Below are positions 8,645 through 16,903 of a stretch of DNA of 64,000 nt, piece after piece (the stretch's first letter is position 1; every line of letters starts with the position of its first letter). Position numbers and translations under genes: made by a program. The DNA comes from Chitinophaga jiangningensis (lineage in GTDB: Bacteria; Bacteroidota; Bacteroidia; Chitinophagales; Chitinophagaceae). Location: positions 496,001-560,000 of the forward strand of contig NZ_FRBL01000003.1 in NCBI RefSeq assembly GCF_900142605.1, in the 5' to 3' direction. The notes under the pieces were generated by a model that saw nothing but the letters and a program-made list of their open reading frames with translations, did not search any database and was not told the DNA's origin.

Positions 8645-10174
8645 TCAGGATGGGAAGTATAACCACTCTCCTGCGTCTTTCATTTTGATGTCGGCGCCGC
8701 TGGGCCATTTAGGCGGAATCGTTTCATTTTTTTCCCAATGCTGCAACGCATCTTTCAACGCCGCTACTTTTTCCGGGTAGCGTGTAGCAAGATTTACGTG
8801 TTCGAACGGATCCGCATCCAGGTCGAAGAGGAATATTTTTTTGTTGTAGTCGTTGAGGTATAGCTTCCAGTTTTGCTGGCGGATGGCTTTAGAGTAGCCA
8901 TTGCGCCAGTAGAGCACCGGGTGTGGTGCAGCGGTATTTTGCTGTTCCACATAAGGCAGCAGTGATACACCGTCGTACGGCCTGTCTGCCGGCAGTGGCA
9001 GGCCAGCTGCGGCTATGGTAGTGGCAAACATATCCAGGGAGCTGACGGGTTTGGTGTAGGTGGTACCCCTTGCCCCGCTGCCGGGCATTTTCATGAGGAA
9101 TGGCACGAGGAGGCCGCCTTCAAAGTGTGTGCATTTGCCGCCGCGCAGCGGTGCATTGTCAGTGGCACGGGTGTATGTGGCGGCACCGTTATCGCTGATA
9201 AGAAATACCAGTGTATTGTTTTCAATGCCAGCGGTTTTCAACTGCTCCATTACGCTACCAACGGCATCATCCAGGGCCAGTATCATAGCATTGTAAATGC
9301 GGCGTACACTATCTGTATCCGGTGGTACCCGTTGCAGGTATGCTTTAGGTGCCTGAAACGGGTCGTGCGGCGCATTGAAGGACAGCATAAGGAAAAAAGG
9401 ATGTTCTTTATGGTGGTCAATAAATTCGGTTGCTTTTTTCGCCAGGGAGAAGGTAAGGTAGCCCGTGTCCTTCACCACCTGCCGGCCAGCCGTTATGGCG
9501 CTGGACCCATAACGGGGTGCCCAGGCGGGAATATCAGAAAATGACCAGGGAAGCCGCATGGAGGTATAGCGCTCGTGATCGATCGGATCGTCCACATAAC
9601 GGGTAAGGGCCCCCGAAAAGGAATAGTTGTAGTCAAATCCGCGCTCGTCAGGGTAATAGCCGTCGCCGGCGCCTTCGTTCCATTTCCCTATCACTCCCGT
9701 GGTGTAACCGTGCTGCTTCATCACATCACCGATGGTTAGTTCTTTGGAGGCCAGTCCTGTCTGGTAGTTAGATGGGTTGGCACTCATGTGAGGCCGCAGC
9801 ATTTCCAGGCCGGGACTCTTCCCCTTGTGCAGGAGATATTGTTTTGCAAACTTTCGCCGGTACTTCGGATCTATCACTTCATAGGGCATAAATTCTCCCC
9901 CAAAACGCTGCTGGTAGCGACCCGTTATAATCCCTTCCCGGGAAGGGCCGCAGATGGGTGCCGTAGCATATGCTTTGGTGAAACGAACCCCGCTGGTACC
10001 CAGCGCATCGATATTGGGCGTTTGTATCGCCTTGTTGCCATAACTACTAAGGTCGTAATACCCCAGATCGTCCGTAATTATCCAGATGACATTCAACGGC
10101 CTGGCCTGCGGCGCCGCCGGTTGAGCAAAGGGAAACAGGATAGCCTGCAAGAGGGGGTACAGAAAGGTCAACAT
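8645..10174 (-). CDS. Secreted type I sulfatase (arylsulfatase family)
   Basis: A 509-residue sulfatase with an N-terminal signal peptide (about 1-22). The metal-binding Asp pair is in WIITDDLGYYD (35-36) and the maturation motif C-G-P-S-R begins at Cys75 (PICGPSREGIITGRY), where Cys is oxidised to formylglycine. Further family marks are VIGKWNEG, LSFNAPHDPF and LISDNGA. It cleaves sulfate esters, probably from polysaccharides, in the periplasm or outside. A formylglycine-generating-enzyme-like protein with its own signal peptide is encoded at 42.8-43.6 kb and could act on exported sulfatases. The substrate is unknown; no SusC/D pair or glycosidase is nearby. Confidence 0.92.
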   Translation of the reverse strand: MLTFLYPLLQAILFPFAQPAAPQARPLNVIWIITDDLGYYDLSSYGNKAIQTPNIDALGTSGVRFTKAYATAPICGPSREGIITGRYQQRFGGEFMPYEVIDPKYRRKFAKQYLLHKGKSPGLEMLRPHMSANPSNYQTGLASKELTIGDVMKQHGYTTGVIGKWNEGAGDGYYPDERGFDYNYSFSGALTRYVDDPIDHERYTSMRLPWSFSDIPAWAPRYGSSAITAGRQVVKDTGYLTFSLAKKATEFIDHHKEHPFFLMLSFNAPHDPFQAPKAYLQRVPPDTDSVRRIYNAMILALDDAVGSVMEQLKTAGIENNTLVFLISDNGAATYTRATDNAPLRGGKCTHFEGGLLVPFLMKMPGSGARGTTYTKPVSSLDMFATTIAAAGLPLPADRPYDGVSLLPYVEQQNTAAPHPVLYWRNGYSKAIRQQNWKLYLNDYNKKIFLFDLDADPFEHVNLATRYPEKVAALKDALQHWEKNETIPPKWPSGADIKMKDAGEWLYFPS

Positions 10175-10279
10175 ATATAAAGAGGCTTTATTTTTTAAAA
10201 CACTAAAAATAAAACGATTGTTTTCAATTAAAATTTTTCATATATTATAATTTTTATTTCTATAACAGAAAAAGGTCTT

Positions 10280-10287
10280 TATCTTTA
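10280..10287 (+). promoter_or_regulatory. Possible -7 box for the T9SS-sorted protein
   Basis: TATCTTTA matches the TAnnTTTG consensus at all but the last base, with TTTC 19 nt upstream at the -33 position. It sits in an AT-rich divergent region (10175-10337) about 50 nt before the chosen start. Confidence 0.3.
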
Positions 10288-10337
10288 CAAATATGAAATA
10301 TCACTTCAGTAATGGAGTGACCCTGTACCGAAAGCCT

Positions 10338-11648
10338 ATGAATAAAATCTACTTTTTAAAAGTAAGCCCCCTGCTGCTCTTGTATGCCGGCCTGCTACTG
10401 GCAGCACCCGTGGTGCATGCCACTACCGGCCATGCGAATAGTGAAATAGCTGCCCGCTACGCTGTCGCGGCGACGGTAGCGCATGCTAATACCGGCCAGG
10501 CGAATAGTGAAATAGCTTACGGCTATGCTGCCGCACCGCCGGTAGTAACCATGGAAACGTTTACAGTGCGCGATGATGCGGCCTCGGGCACGCTCGTAGG
10601 GCAACTCACCGCCAGCGGCACCAACCTGCAATGGCAACTGGCAGATGATGAAACGAAAGGCGCCTTCCGTCTTGATGCCAGCGGTCGCCTCTACGTGGAT
10701 AATACCGCCCTGCTGCAAACCAACCGGGGCAAAATGGTCAGCCTGTTCGTATCCGTCAGCGACGGCCTGGAAACCAGCAACCTCGCCGAAATTATCGTCG
10801 CCATCCATGATACCTATGTCAATATCGCCCCTACGCTGGATGCCATACCGGATAAGGCTATCTGCAGCGGCAACGGGCCTGATACGATACAATTAACGGG
10901 AATGTCGGCCGTAGAACCGGATCAAACATACAGCCTGGTAGCCATCGCTGACCTGCCCATGCTCGATTTCCTCCAGGTGACCAACGATGGCCAGCTCACC
11001 TACCAGGTGAAAACCGGCATCAACGCAGGCACCTGCCAGGTAACGGTTATGATAAAGGATAATGGCGGCGTCAGGAACGGCGGACAGGATACCCGTACCC
11101 GTAGCTTTAATATCACCGTCAACGGTATTCCTTCCGTAGCCATCAGCTCCAACAAAGGTACCGTGGTGCCGAAAGGCGAACTGCTGATACTCACCGCCAG
11201 CGGTGCAGACAATTACAGCTGGACACCCGCAGCCGGCCTCGAAGGAGAAACCGGTGCTGCAGCCGTTACCGTGAAACCGGTAAAAACTACCCGTTACGAA
11301 GTAGTAGCTACCAATAACAGTGGTTGCCGCGATACGGCTAATATTGAAATCCGTGTGATGGCTGATTTTATAATCCGTGCCAATAACGTGATCACGCCGA
11401 ATAACGACGGCCGTAACGACCGATGGGTGATTCAGAGCCTGGAAGACTACCCGGAAAACGAAGTCATCATCACCGACCGTACCGGTCGCATGATTTTTAA
11501 ACAGAAAAACTACAGCAACACCTGGGATGGTAAGCTGAACGGGCAACGCCTGGCAGAAGGAACCTATTACTATACCTTCACTGTATTTAATTCGATTACA
11601 AAAACGACGGATGTAGCGAAAGGATATATCACCATTCTGGGCGACTAA
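10338..11648 (+). CDS. Cell-surface protein with type B T9SS sorting domain
   Basis: A 436-residue secreted protein. The ATG at 10338 gives a proper signal peptide ending VVHA; the upstream in-frame ATG at 10293 would put charged residues first. After a short duplicated Ala-rich segment come a cadherin-like domain (about 70-160), another Ig-like domain (about 165-265), and a segment with the PKD-like phrase NYSWTPAAGL. The C-terminal 85 residues form the gliding-motility/CHU_C domain (NVITPNNDGRNDRW, DRTGRMIF, YSNTWDGKLNGQRLAEGTYYY), the signal for type B sorting by the type IX system. Probably an adhesin or surface scaffold; no catalytic motif is seen. Confidence 0.88.
   Translation: MNKIYFLKVSPLLLLYAGLLLAAPVVHATTGHANSEIAARYAVAATVAHANTGQANSEIAYGYAAAPPVVTMETFTVRDDAASGTLVGQLTASGTNLQWQLADDETKGAFRLDASGRLYVDNTALLQTNRGKMVSLFVSVSDGLETSNLAEIIVAIHDTYVNIAPTLDAIPDKAICSGNGPDTIQLTGMSAVEPDQTYSLVAIADLPMLDFLQVTNDGQLTYQVKTGINAGTCQVTVMIKDNGGVRNGGQDTRTRSFNITVNGIPSVAISSNKGTVVPKGELLILTASGADNYSWTPAAGLEGETGAAAVTVKPVKTTRYEVVATNNSGCRDTANIEIRVMADFIIRANNVITPNNDGRNDRWVIQSLEDYPENEVIITDRTGRMIFKQKNYSNTWDGKLNGQRLAEGTYYYTFTVFNSITKTTDVAKGYITILGD
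10415..10546 (+). repeat. 66-bp tandem duplication inside the T9SS protein gene
   Basis: Two adjacent 66-bp units (about 10415-10480 and 10481-10546) encode near-identical 22-residue segments centred on ANSEIA. They lie immediately after the signal peptide and keep frame. The units differ at scattered positions, so the duplication is not brand new. Confidence 0.8.
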
Positions 11649-11692
11649 CGTCAACACCTATACGTATACAACACCTACAGCAAATACCGATG

Positions 11693-11722
11693 AAAACCGC
11701 GTGGACTTCCATGCGGTTTTCT
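11693..11722. terminator. Bidirectional terminator between convergent genes
   Basis: Arms AAAACCGCGTGG and CCATGCGGTTTT, with one mismatch around an ACTT loop, end in T runs on both strands. It sits between the T9SS protein gene and the convergent gene ending at 11724, serving both. Confidence 0.7.
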
Positions 11723-11723
11723 T

Positions 11724-12167
11724 TTAGCCGTTCTGCATACGATGGCGGAGGATGGCCAGTGCTTTGAGCATTTCTATCGTCCAGGAAAAATCGATCCGGC
11801 TTCGCTGCGGCATAAACTCCAGCATGGCCTGGGCATATGCCTCCACCAGCTGGTTAAATTCCACCTGCTCCACCAGGATGGTCCCTGTTTGTTCCTGGCT
11901 GATAAAAATTTCAGAGGGGCGCATTTCCCTCCCCTCAAAGCCATGTACGGCGGTACGTTCATTCATATCCATCGCTTCGAAGAAACGAAAGTTAGCATCG
12001 GAAAACCCCCAGTTTTCCGATTGACTGATTACCATGATAAACTCAGGAAACAGCTCATAGTCGATAGTGTAGATAGCGGCAACTAGCGGGTCAAACTCTG
12101 GCTTCATTTTCAGCTCCACTGCATGCGGGTTATCGGTACCGTTACTCTTTTTCAGCACCCATTTCAT
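11724..12167 (-). CDS. Conserved hypothetical protein, soluble
   Basis: A 147-residue acidic cytosolic protein with no signal peptide or membrane segment. It has an alpha/beta pattern with a helical C-terminus (residues 100-147, rich in Met, Leu and Ala). I do not recognise the family. It stands alone between a convergent and a divergent gene, with a start codon only 25 nt from the upstream region of the longest frame of the next gene. Confidence 0.6.
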   Translation of the reverse strand: MKWVLKKSNGTDNPHAVELKMKPEFDPLVAAIYTIDYELFPEFIMVISQSENWGFSDANFRFFEAMDMNERTAVHGFEGREMRPSEIFISQEQTGTILVEQVEFNQLVEAYAQAMLEFMPQRSRIDFSWTIEMLKALAILRHRMQNG

Positions 12168-12318
12168 TTGTTAAAAGCAATTTTGCACTCCGTTGAAAAT
12201 ATTATACCAAACTAATGTTACAACGATTAATTATCGCTACTTATTGCCAGTTATTTTCGGGTATCTTTTCTTGTGCGGGATATTTTATTATTTTTCGGAA
12301 ACGATCAACAGATACGAT

Positions 12319-13080
12319 ATGAAAGCCTTGCCTATTACTATTGTGATTGCCTGCCTGCTCGCAGGCCAGCTATTTGCGCAATCCCCCGCCAAAAAAGTAC
12401 TGGTGCTCTACGAAAACGGTGGCCACCACCTTGCATTTTCAAAACGTGCCATGCCCTGGCTCGATAGTGTTGCCGCTGCCCGCCATTGGCAGCTGGACTA
12501 CAGCACCACAGCTGCTGTGATCAACGACAGTAGCCTCCAACATTATCAGCTGGTACTACAGCTCGATTACCCTCCTTACTCCTGGCCCGATGCGGCTGTA
12601 AAGGCCTTTGAAAGCTACATCCGGCAAGGAAAAGGCGGATGGGTAGGCCTGCACCATGCCACCCTGCTCGGTGAGTTCGACGGCTTCCCGATGTGGAACT
12701 GGTTCTCTTCCTTTATGGGTGATATCCGCTTCAAGGATTACATTGCTAACTTTGCAACTGGCACCGTAGCGGTGGAAGATACCCGGCACCCGGTGATGCA
12801 AGGCATACCTGCTGCTTTTACCGTAAGCAACGAGGAGTGGTATACCTACAATAAAAGCCCGAGACCGAATGTGCACGTGCTGGCACGGGTCAATGAAGCT
12901 AGCTACAACCCTCCTTCAGATAAGAAAATGGGAGATCATCCGGTGGTATGGACCAACCAGCATATGAAAGCAAGAAATGTATATATTTTTATGGGTCATT
13001 CACCTTCCCATTTTAACAATGCCGCCTATACGAAATTGCTGGCGAACGCACTGATCTGGGCTATCGGGGAGAAAAAATAA
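12319..13080 (+). CDS. Exported ThuA-like protein
   Basis: A 253-residue protein whose ATG at 12319 opens a clean signal peptide (MKALPITIVIACLLAGQLFAQ). The frame stays open upstream to 12193, but that stretch would precede the signal with unrelated hydrophobic sequence. The mature part shows the ThuA glutamine-amidotransferase-like fold: VLVLYENGGHH, then GWVGLHHA, DTRHPVMQG and VYIFMGHSPSHF. ThuA domains are common in Bacteroidota secreted proteins near glycan metabolism, but their reaction is unproven. No neighbour helps to specify the substrate. Confidence 0.82.
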   Translation: MKALPITIVIACLLAGQLFAQSPAKKVLVLYENGGHHLAFSKRAMPWLDSVAAARHWQLDYSTTAAVINDSSLQHYQLVLQLDYPPYSWPDAAVKAFESYIRQGKGGWVGLHHATLLGEFDGFPMWNWFSSFMGDIRFKDYIANFATGTVAVEDTRHPVMQGIPAAFTVSNEEWYTYNKSPRPNVHVLARVNEASYNPPSDKKMGDHPVVWTNQHMKARNVYIFMGHSPSHFNNAAYTKLLANALIWAIGEKK

Positions 13081-13086
13081 TTTTCA

Positions 13087-13539
13087 TCAGGCCGGTTTCA
13101 TGTAATCGAACGCACCCTTACGCAGGTGTATGCCATATTCCAGCCAGGCCTTCAGGCAGGCAAGAAAATTGGCCCATCCCTCGGAATTGCCACGCATCCA
13201 TTGCAAACCGGCCTCTGTGTTCGGCATCGTGCCTTCGGTGATTTTAACCACCGTATTACCTTCCCTTTCTTCCAGCCGGATATCCACCTTCAGCTGATTA
13301 CCGGGGGCACCTTCCCATTGAAACAGGATTTCGGTAGGCGCTTTAATATCCAGTATCTGCACCGGAAAGCGATCATCAAACTCGGGAAACTTCCAGGTTA
13401 CTTCCGTGCCGGCCACCATGGGACCTGTACTCTCGGAAATAAAATAGTTTTTCATTTGTTCTGGATCCACAATGGCGTTAAACACCTCCTGGATAGGCTT
13501 TAACACCTGGATGCCGGCCTTTGCCTGCAGTTCATTCAT
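13087..13539 (-). CDS. SRPBCC/AHSA1-family protein
   Basis: A 150-residue START-like (activator of Hsp90 ATPase homologue 1) domain protein of the kind that forms a hydrophobic ligand pocket. Seen: KPIQEVFNAIVDPEQMKNYF at the start, GTEVTWKF, TEILFQWEG and the helical C-terminus GWANFLACLKAWLEYG. The ATG at 13539 fits the domain boundary; an upstream in-frame codon would add 21 unlikely residues. It is cytosolic and its ligand is unknown. It converges with the ThuA gene. Confidence 0.8.
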   Translation of the reverse strand: MNELQAKAGIQVLKPIQEVFNAIVDPEQMKNYFISESTGPMVAGTEVTWKFPEFDDRFPVQILDIKAPTEILFQWEGAPGNQLKVDIRLEEREGNTVVKITEGTMPNTEAGLQWMRGNSEGWANFLACLKAWLEYGIHLRKGAFDYMKPA

Positions 13540-13689
13540 AAGCGATAGTTTTGATCTTAGTAAGTTAATCATTCTCCCGGACATGAAAAATTTAAACCCC
13601 ACACCCAGGAAACTACGTGTACCCGTTGTGGTTATTTCAAATCAACGGTTATTGTTTACCTTGCTTTAATAAATAACCAACTTTGCTTT

Positions 13690-14391
13690 ATGACACAAGC
13701 GCAGCAAGAACAACCGGTATACGTACAGATACTGGAAGCACTGAAAATAAAATTACTCGAACAGCATTACAAGGTGAACTGGCTGAAGGAAGAAGAAACA
13801 CTGCTGGTAGACGATGTACTGGAAATTGCCGCCGACTACGAGCCTACCCCGGATGGGCACCCACTCGTAATGAAACTGGTTTATGTAGTGATACACCGCG
13901 AGTATTTCCCGAAAGGCATCATCGAATTCCTGGCCGGCATCGGCGATACGCTGGAAGACCGCATCGATAACGGGAATAATAATTTCCTGCAACTCGTGCT
14001 GCCGCCAATACTGGATAGTCTTAACCCTACCCACAATCCCGACCTGGACCTGGTAGACGACCAGGATAACGAATGGCATGTGAAGGCCGGCGATATGGGC
14101 CTGCAAGGCGAATGGGAAGAGCAGCCGGAAGATGAAGTCATCCTGCTGCAACTCCACGAACAACTGAAAGAAAAACTGGCGGAACAATCGCAACCATTCT
14201 GCTGGCTGAAGGTATATACTGCCATCAACAATGATGGAACAAAAATCCACGAATGTAATTTCAATAATGTACACTGGGAAGCCGGCGACGAGCAGATCAG
14301 CAAAATACCGGAGAGCTGGGATACGCCTCAGGTTTTCAAAGCTATTAAGCAGTTTGTAATGCTGCGCCGCTGCGGTGTTGAGGAAAGGTAG
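13690..14391 (+). CDS. Conserved hypothetical protein, acidic and soluble
   Basis: A 233-residue acidic protein without a signal peptide. It reads as a helical N-terminus with an alpha/beta middle (LVMKLVYVVIH, FLQLVLPPILDSL), an acidic linker, and a C-terminal part with W-L-K-V-Y and WDTPQVFKAIKQF. The two halves each contain a helix ending in W-L-K (residues 31 and 172 area), so an old internal duplication is possible. I do not recognise the family. The DUF72 gene starts 41 nt after its stop, which suggests co-transcription. Confidence 0.6.
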   Translation: MTQAQQEQPVYVQILEALKIKLLEQHYKVNWLKEEETLLVDDVLEIAADYEPTPDGHPLVMKLVYVVIHREYFPKGIIEFLAGIGDTLEDRIDNGNNNFLQLVLPPILDSLNPTHNPDLDLVDDQDNEWHVKAGDMGLQGEWEEQPEDEVILLQLHEQLKEKLAEQSQPFCWLKVYTAINNDGTKIHECNFNNVHWEAGDEQISKIPESWDTPQVFKAIKQFVMLRRCGVEER

Positions 14392-14431
14392 CTTTCAGGA
14401 ATGGCTTTTGCGAAGGTCTACTAAAAAAGCT

Positions 14432-15169
14432 ATGGCTATTCATATCGGCACATCCGGATGGAGCTACAAACATTGGAAAGGTATCTACTACCCTGACGAC
14501 CTCGCTCCGGAAGATTACCTGAATTTTTATGCAGCGGATTTTTCCTGTGTAGAGATCAATACCAGCTTCTATCACCTGCCACAGCCCGGCACCGTGGAAC
14601 ACTGGATGATGGAAACGCCGGAAAAATTCCGTTTCTGCCCGAAGCTGAGCAGATATGTTACCCATATCAAACGCCTCCACGACCCGGAGGATACCCTTCC
14701 CCGTTTCTTTGAGATATTCGACCCATATCTTAAATACCTGGGACCGGTACTGATTCAGCTACCGCCCAACCTGGAATTTAACCCGGAGGTCGTGGAACCC
14801 TTCCTCACTACGCTGACATCTACCTATAAACAATATGATTTTGTGTTGGAAGCCCGGCACGACAGCTGGCTCAGCGAGGCCGCCATGGAAATGCTGCATG
14901 CTTATAAAATCGGCTGGGTGATTGCCGATTCCGGCGGGCGCTGGCCTTCGGCTAAAACGGTAACCAGTCGCACCGTTTACATCCGCTTCCATGGCAAGGG
15001 AGGCACCTACAATTCCAGTTATGACCATGCGGAATTAAAAGCCTATGCTGACGATATTCGTCGCTGGCACCGGGAGCGATTGCAGATATGGGTATTCTTT
15101 AATAATGATGTGGGTGGCTATGCGCTGGAAAATGCGCAGGAGCTGATGAAAATGCTGAAGGCCGGTTAA
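14432..15169 (+). CDS. DUF72 (YecE-like) protein, copy 1
   Basis: A 245-residue TIM-barrel-like DUF72 protein. The ATG at 14432 begins at the family N-terminus, MAIHIGTSGWSYKHWKG. Other marks are YAADFSCVEINTSFY, FRFCPKLSRYVTH, GPVLIQLPPNLEF, DFVLEARHDSW and VYIRFHGKGGTY. The cellular role of DUF72 is not established. A second, divergent copy is encoded at 41.3-42.2 kb. Confidence 0.88.
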   Translation: MAIHIGTSGWSYKHWKGIYYPDDLAPEDYLNFYAADFSCVEINTSFYHLPQPGTVEHWMMETPEKFRFCPKLSRYVTHIKRLHDPEDTLPRFFEIFDPYLKYLGPVLIQLPPNLEFNPEVVEPFLTTLTSTYKQYDFVLEARHDSWLSEAAMEMLHAYKIGWVIADSGGRWPSAKTVTSRTVYIRFHGKGGTYNSSYDHAELKAYADDIRRWHRERLQIWVFFNNDVGGYALENAQELMKMLKAG

Positions 15170-15172
15170 ACC

Positions 15173-15754
15173 CTACATTTTACGTTTCAGACGGGCCTGC
15201 ATGGTGGTAATGATGTTTACGCTTTCCTGGAGACGATTGGTTAAGGTACTGCCATCCAGGGCAAGGTCCTTTTTGCTCACCTCATACCCCGCCAGAAAGG
15301 CCTCCAGATTGGAGAGGTAAACCTGATTATCACTATAGAGTGCGTTATACAACTTGTCGTTGAGGCGATCGCCCTGCTGGCGCAATTCTGCATTGGTCAT
15401 ATCCGTTACATCACGCATGCGCTGCATAATGCCCGACATTTTTTCTTTCAGGATCTGCAGATCCGTTTCATCCTTCTTTCCGGGAGTAATATTATTTCTG
15501 AAAAGACTGTCGGATAAACGTTTGCGGAATTTCATATAGTCCGTCAGATCCTGGTTGAGATATCCAAAACGATCGTAGAGTTCCGCATTTTTTTCTGCAC
15601 CTGAAAACTTATCCAGATTTTTATCGAGGAGTTTCACCCAATCGAGGATACTTACTGTAACGTCCGTCACTGGTGCCTTAGCGCCTGTTTGCGCAGCAAC
15701 GGTAAAATGGGTAACAACAACCATTAACAGGGTAAATAACAAATTCCTTTTCAT
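15173..15754 (-). CDS. Exported helical protein of unknown function
   Basis: A 193-residue protein with a signal peptide (1-21, ending TVAAQ). The mature part is almost wholly helical and charged, with heptad-like stretches (for instance residues 85-130), so it may be a periplasmic coiled-coil protein. No family is recognised. It converges with the DUF72 gene (stops 3 bp apart). Confidence 0.65.
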   Translation of the reverse strand: MKRNLLFTLLMVVVTHFTVAAQTGAKAPVTDVTVSILDWVKLLDKNLDKFSGAEKNAELYDRFGYLNQDLTDYMKFRKRLSDSLFRNNITPGKKDETDLQILKEKMSGIMQRMRDVTDMTNAELRQQGDRLNDKLYNALYSDNQVYLSNLEAFLAGYEVSKKDLALDGSTLTNRLQESVNIITTMQARLKRKM

Positions 15755-15802
15755 TTTCAGGATAAGATTTTACAAGGATAATATTACGCATTTTTTGTGT
15801 AA

Positions 15803-15843
15803 GCCACATGGTGCATCCGCCGATGGCAGATGCACCATGTGGC
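15803..15843. repeat. Perfect 15-bp inverted repeat in an intergenic gap
   Basis: Arms 15803-15817 and 15829-15843 are perfect complements around an 11-nt loop. It lies after the ygiN-like gene (minus strand) and upstream of the exported helical protein. No U tract follows on the minus strand, so it is either an unusual terminator or a regulatory stem. Confidence 0.55.
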
Positions 15844-15879
15844 CGGCCAGGGCCGATGATCACAGCTGAAGATATATGA

Positions 15880-16170
15880 TTAGGCCAGCTTATGTCCTTT
15901 CAAAATAACCGGTGTTTCTGCCAGCATGGTTTTAGCGGCACTGCCAAAAGCAACAATATAGGGTTGCTGGTTATGCTGGTTCAGGCCTTCGGCGCCGGAC
16001 CATACTTCATGGAAGAAGAAGGTGTTTGCATCGTCGTTGTCCTGATGCAGGTCGTACTGAATACAAGCCGCTTCCCTGCGGCTCTCTTCCACCATGTTGA
16101 GCAGGATCGATTTAATAGCTGCGGTAAATTCCGGTTTGCTTTTAATAATTGCAGTCAGGTAAATGTTCAT
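15880..16170 (-). CDS. ygiN: Antibiotic-biosynthesis-monooxygenase-fold protein, YgiN-like
   Basis: A 96-residue ABM-domain protein: MNIYLTAIIKSKPEF at the start, EESRREAACIQYDLHQ, FFFHEVWSGAEGL and a HNQQPYIVAF segment. In E. coli YgiN is a quinol monooxygenase that works with MdaB in a quinone redox cycle. Here the gene follows the mdaB-like gene by 12 nt on the same strand, repeating that pairing. The symbol rests on the pairing as well as on the domain; ABM proteins alone are hard to separate. Confidence 0.78.
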   Translation of the reverse strand: MNIYLTAIIKSKPEFTAAIKSILLNMVEESRREAACIQYDLHQDNDDANTFFFHEVWSGAEGLNQHNQQPYIVAFGSAAKTMLAETPVILKGHKLA

Positions 16171-16182
16171 ATCCAGTCTGTT

Positions 16183-16803
16183 TTATAGGGTGATTGCTTC
16201 CGTTACTTTTTGGGAGGCAAATACTTGTGTCAGGTGTTGTTGGTAAAGCGCCATATGACGTACCACGTCTGCATTTTTCTCTACGTCGTGGAAGTGGAAG
16301 CTTTTCAGTGGTGTCATACCCGTGAAGGCGTTCATGCGATGGAAGCCGAATAATACGCCTTCATCCACACTTTTCTGCTGGAAAAATTCGCCTGGCAGGG
16401 TAAATGCCGTGGCAGGGGCATTCCAACTGGAGGTAACCATATATTTTTTACCATGCATGGTACCGCCTGTACCGTAGTTGATGGCAGGGTTCGCTGAAGA
16501 CCGGCCGTCGCTGTTGTAGATACCTTTGGCATGTCCGGCGGTAAACACCTCATCCAGGTATTGTTTGAATGCGTGCGGAAGTTGGAACCACCAAATTGGA
16601 GTATGATAGATGATAATATCAGCCCATACAAACTTTTCCACCTCCGCTTCGGGATCATATGCCTCTGATACCTGGGTCACTTTCACTTCATATCCCGGCT
16701 GGCTGCTAAAAAATGCTTCGCTTACGCCGGTAACTGTCTGGTTAAAAAGGCCTCCGGAGTGTCCGAATGCTTGTCCGCCATTGATTATTAATACTTTAGT
16801 CAT
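16183..16803 (-). CDS. mdaB: NAD(P)H:quinone oxidoreductase, MdaB-like
   Basis: A 206-residue flavodoxin-like fold protein. N-terminal MTKVLIINGGQAF and the segment IIIYHTPIWWFQLPHAFKQYLDEVF are the MdaB/NQO FMN or FAD site; GTGGTMHGKKYMVTSSWNAP and FFQQKSVDEGVLFGFHRMNAFTGM complete the MdaB pattern. It reduces quinones by two electrons, avoiding semiquinone radicals. It is first of a two-gene operon with the ygiN-like gene. Cytosolic. Confidence 0.88.
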   Translation of the reverse strand: MTKVLIINGGQAFGHSGGLFNQTVTGVSEAFFSSQPGYEVKVTQVSEAYDPEAEVEKFVWADIIIYHTPIWWFQLPHAFKQYLDEVFTAGHAKGIYNSDGRSSANPAINYGTGGTMHGKKYMVTSSWNAPATAFTLPGEFFQQKSVDEGVLFGFHRMNAFTGMTPLKSFHFHDVEKNADVVRHMALYQQHLTQVFASQKVTEAITL

Positions 16804-16827
16804 ATTCGTTCTTTGTGTTTTACTTCA

Positions 16828-16835
16828 CAAAGGTA
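16828..16835 (-). promoter_or_regulatory. -7 box of the mdaB-ygiN operon
   Basis: TACCTTTG on the minus strand, 24 nt before the mdaB start, matches TAnnTTTG. A TTTT/TTTA stands at the -33 position with 18-19 nt spacing, a slightly degenerate -33 element. Confidence 0.55.
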
Positions 16836-16903
16836 CCCCGGGTCTTTCTATTATAAAAAGAATATAACTAATAGGTGTCTATCATAATAATTATAGGTAG
16901 ACA

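Noticed and set aside
15803..15843. Perfect inverted repeat as an ordinary rho-independent terminator of the ygiN-like gene
   Set aside because: No U tract follows on the minus strand; kept only as an inverted repeat.
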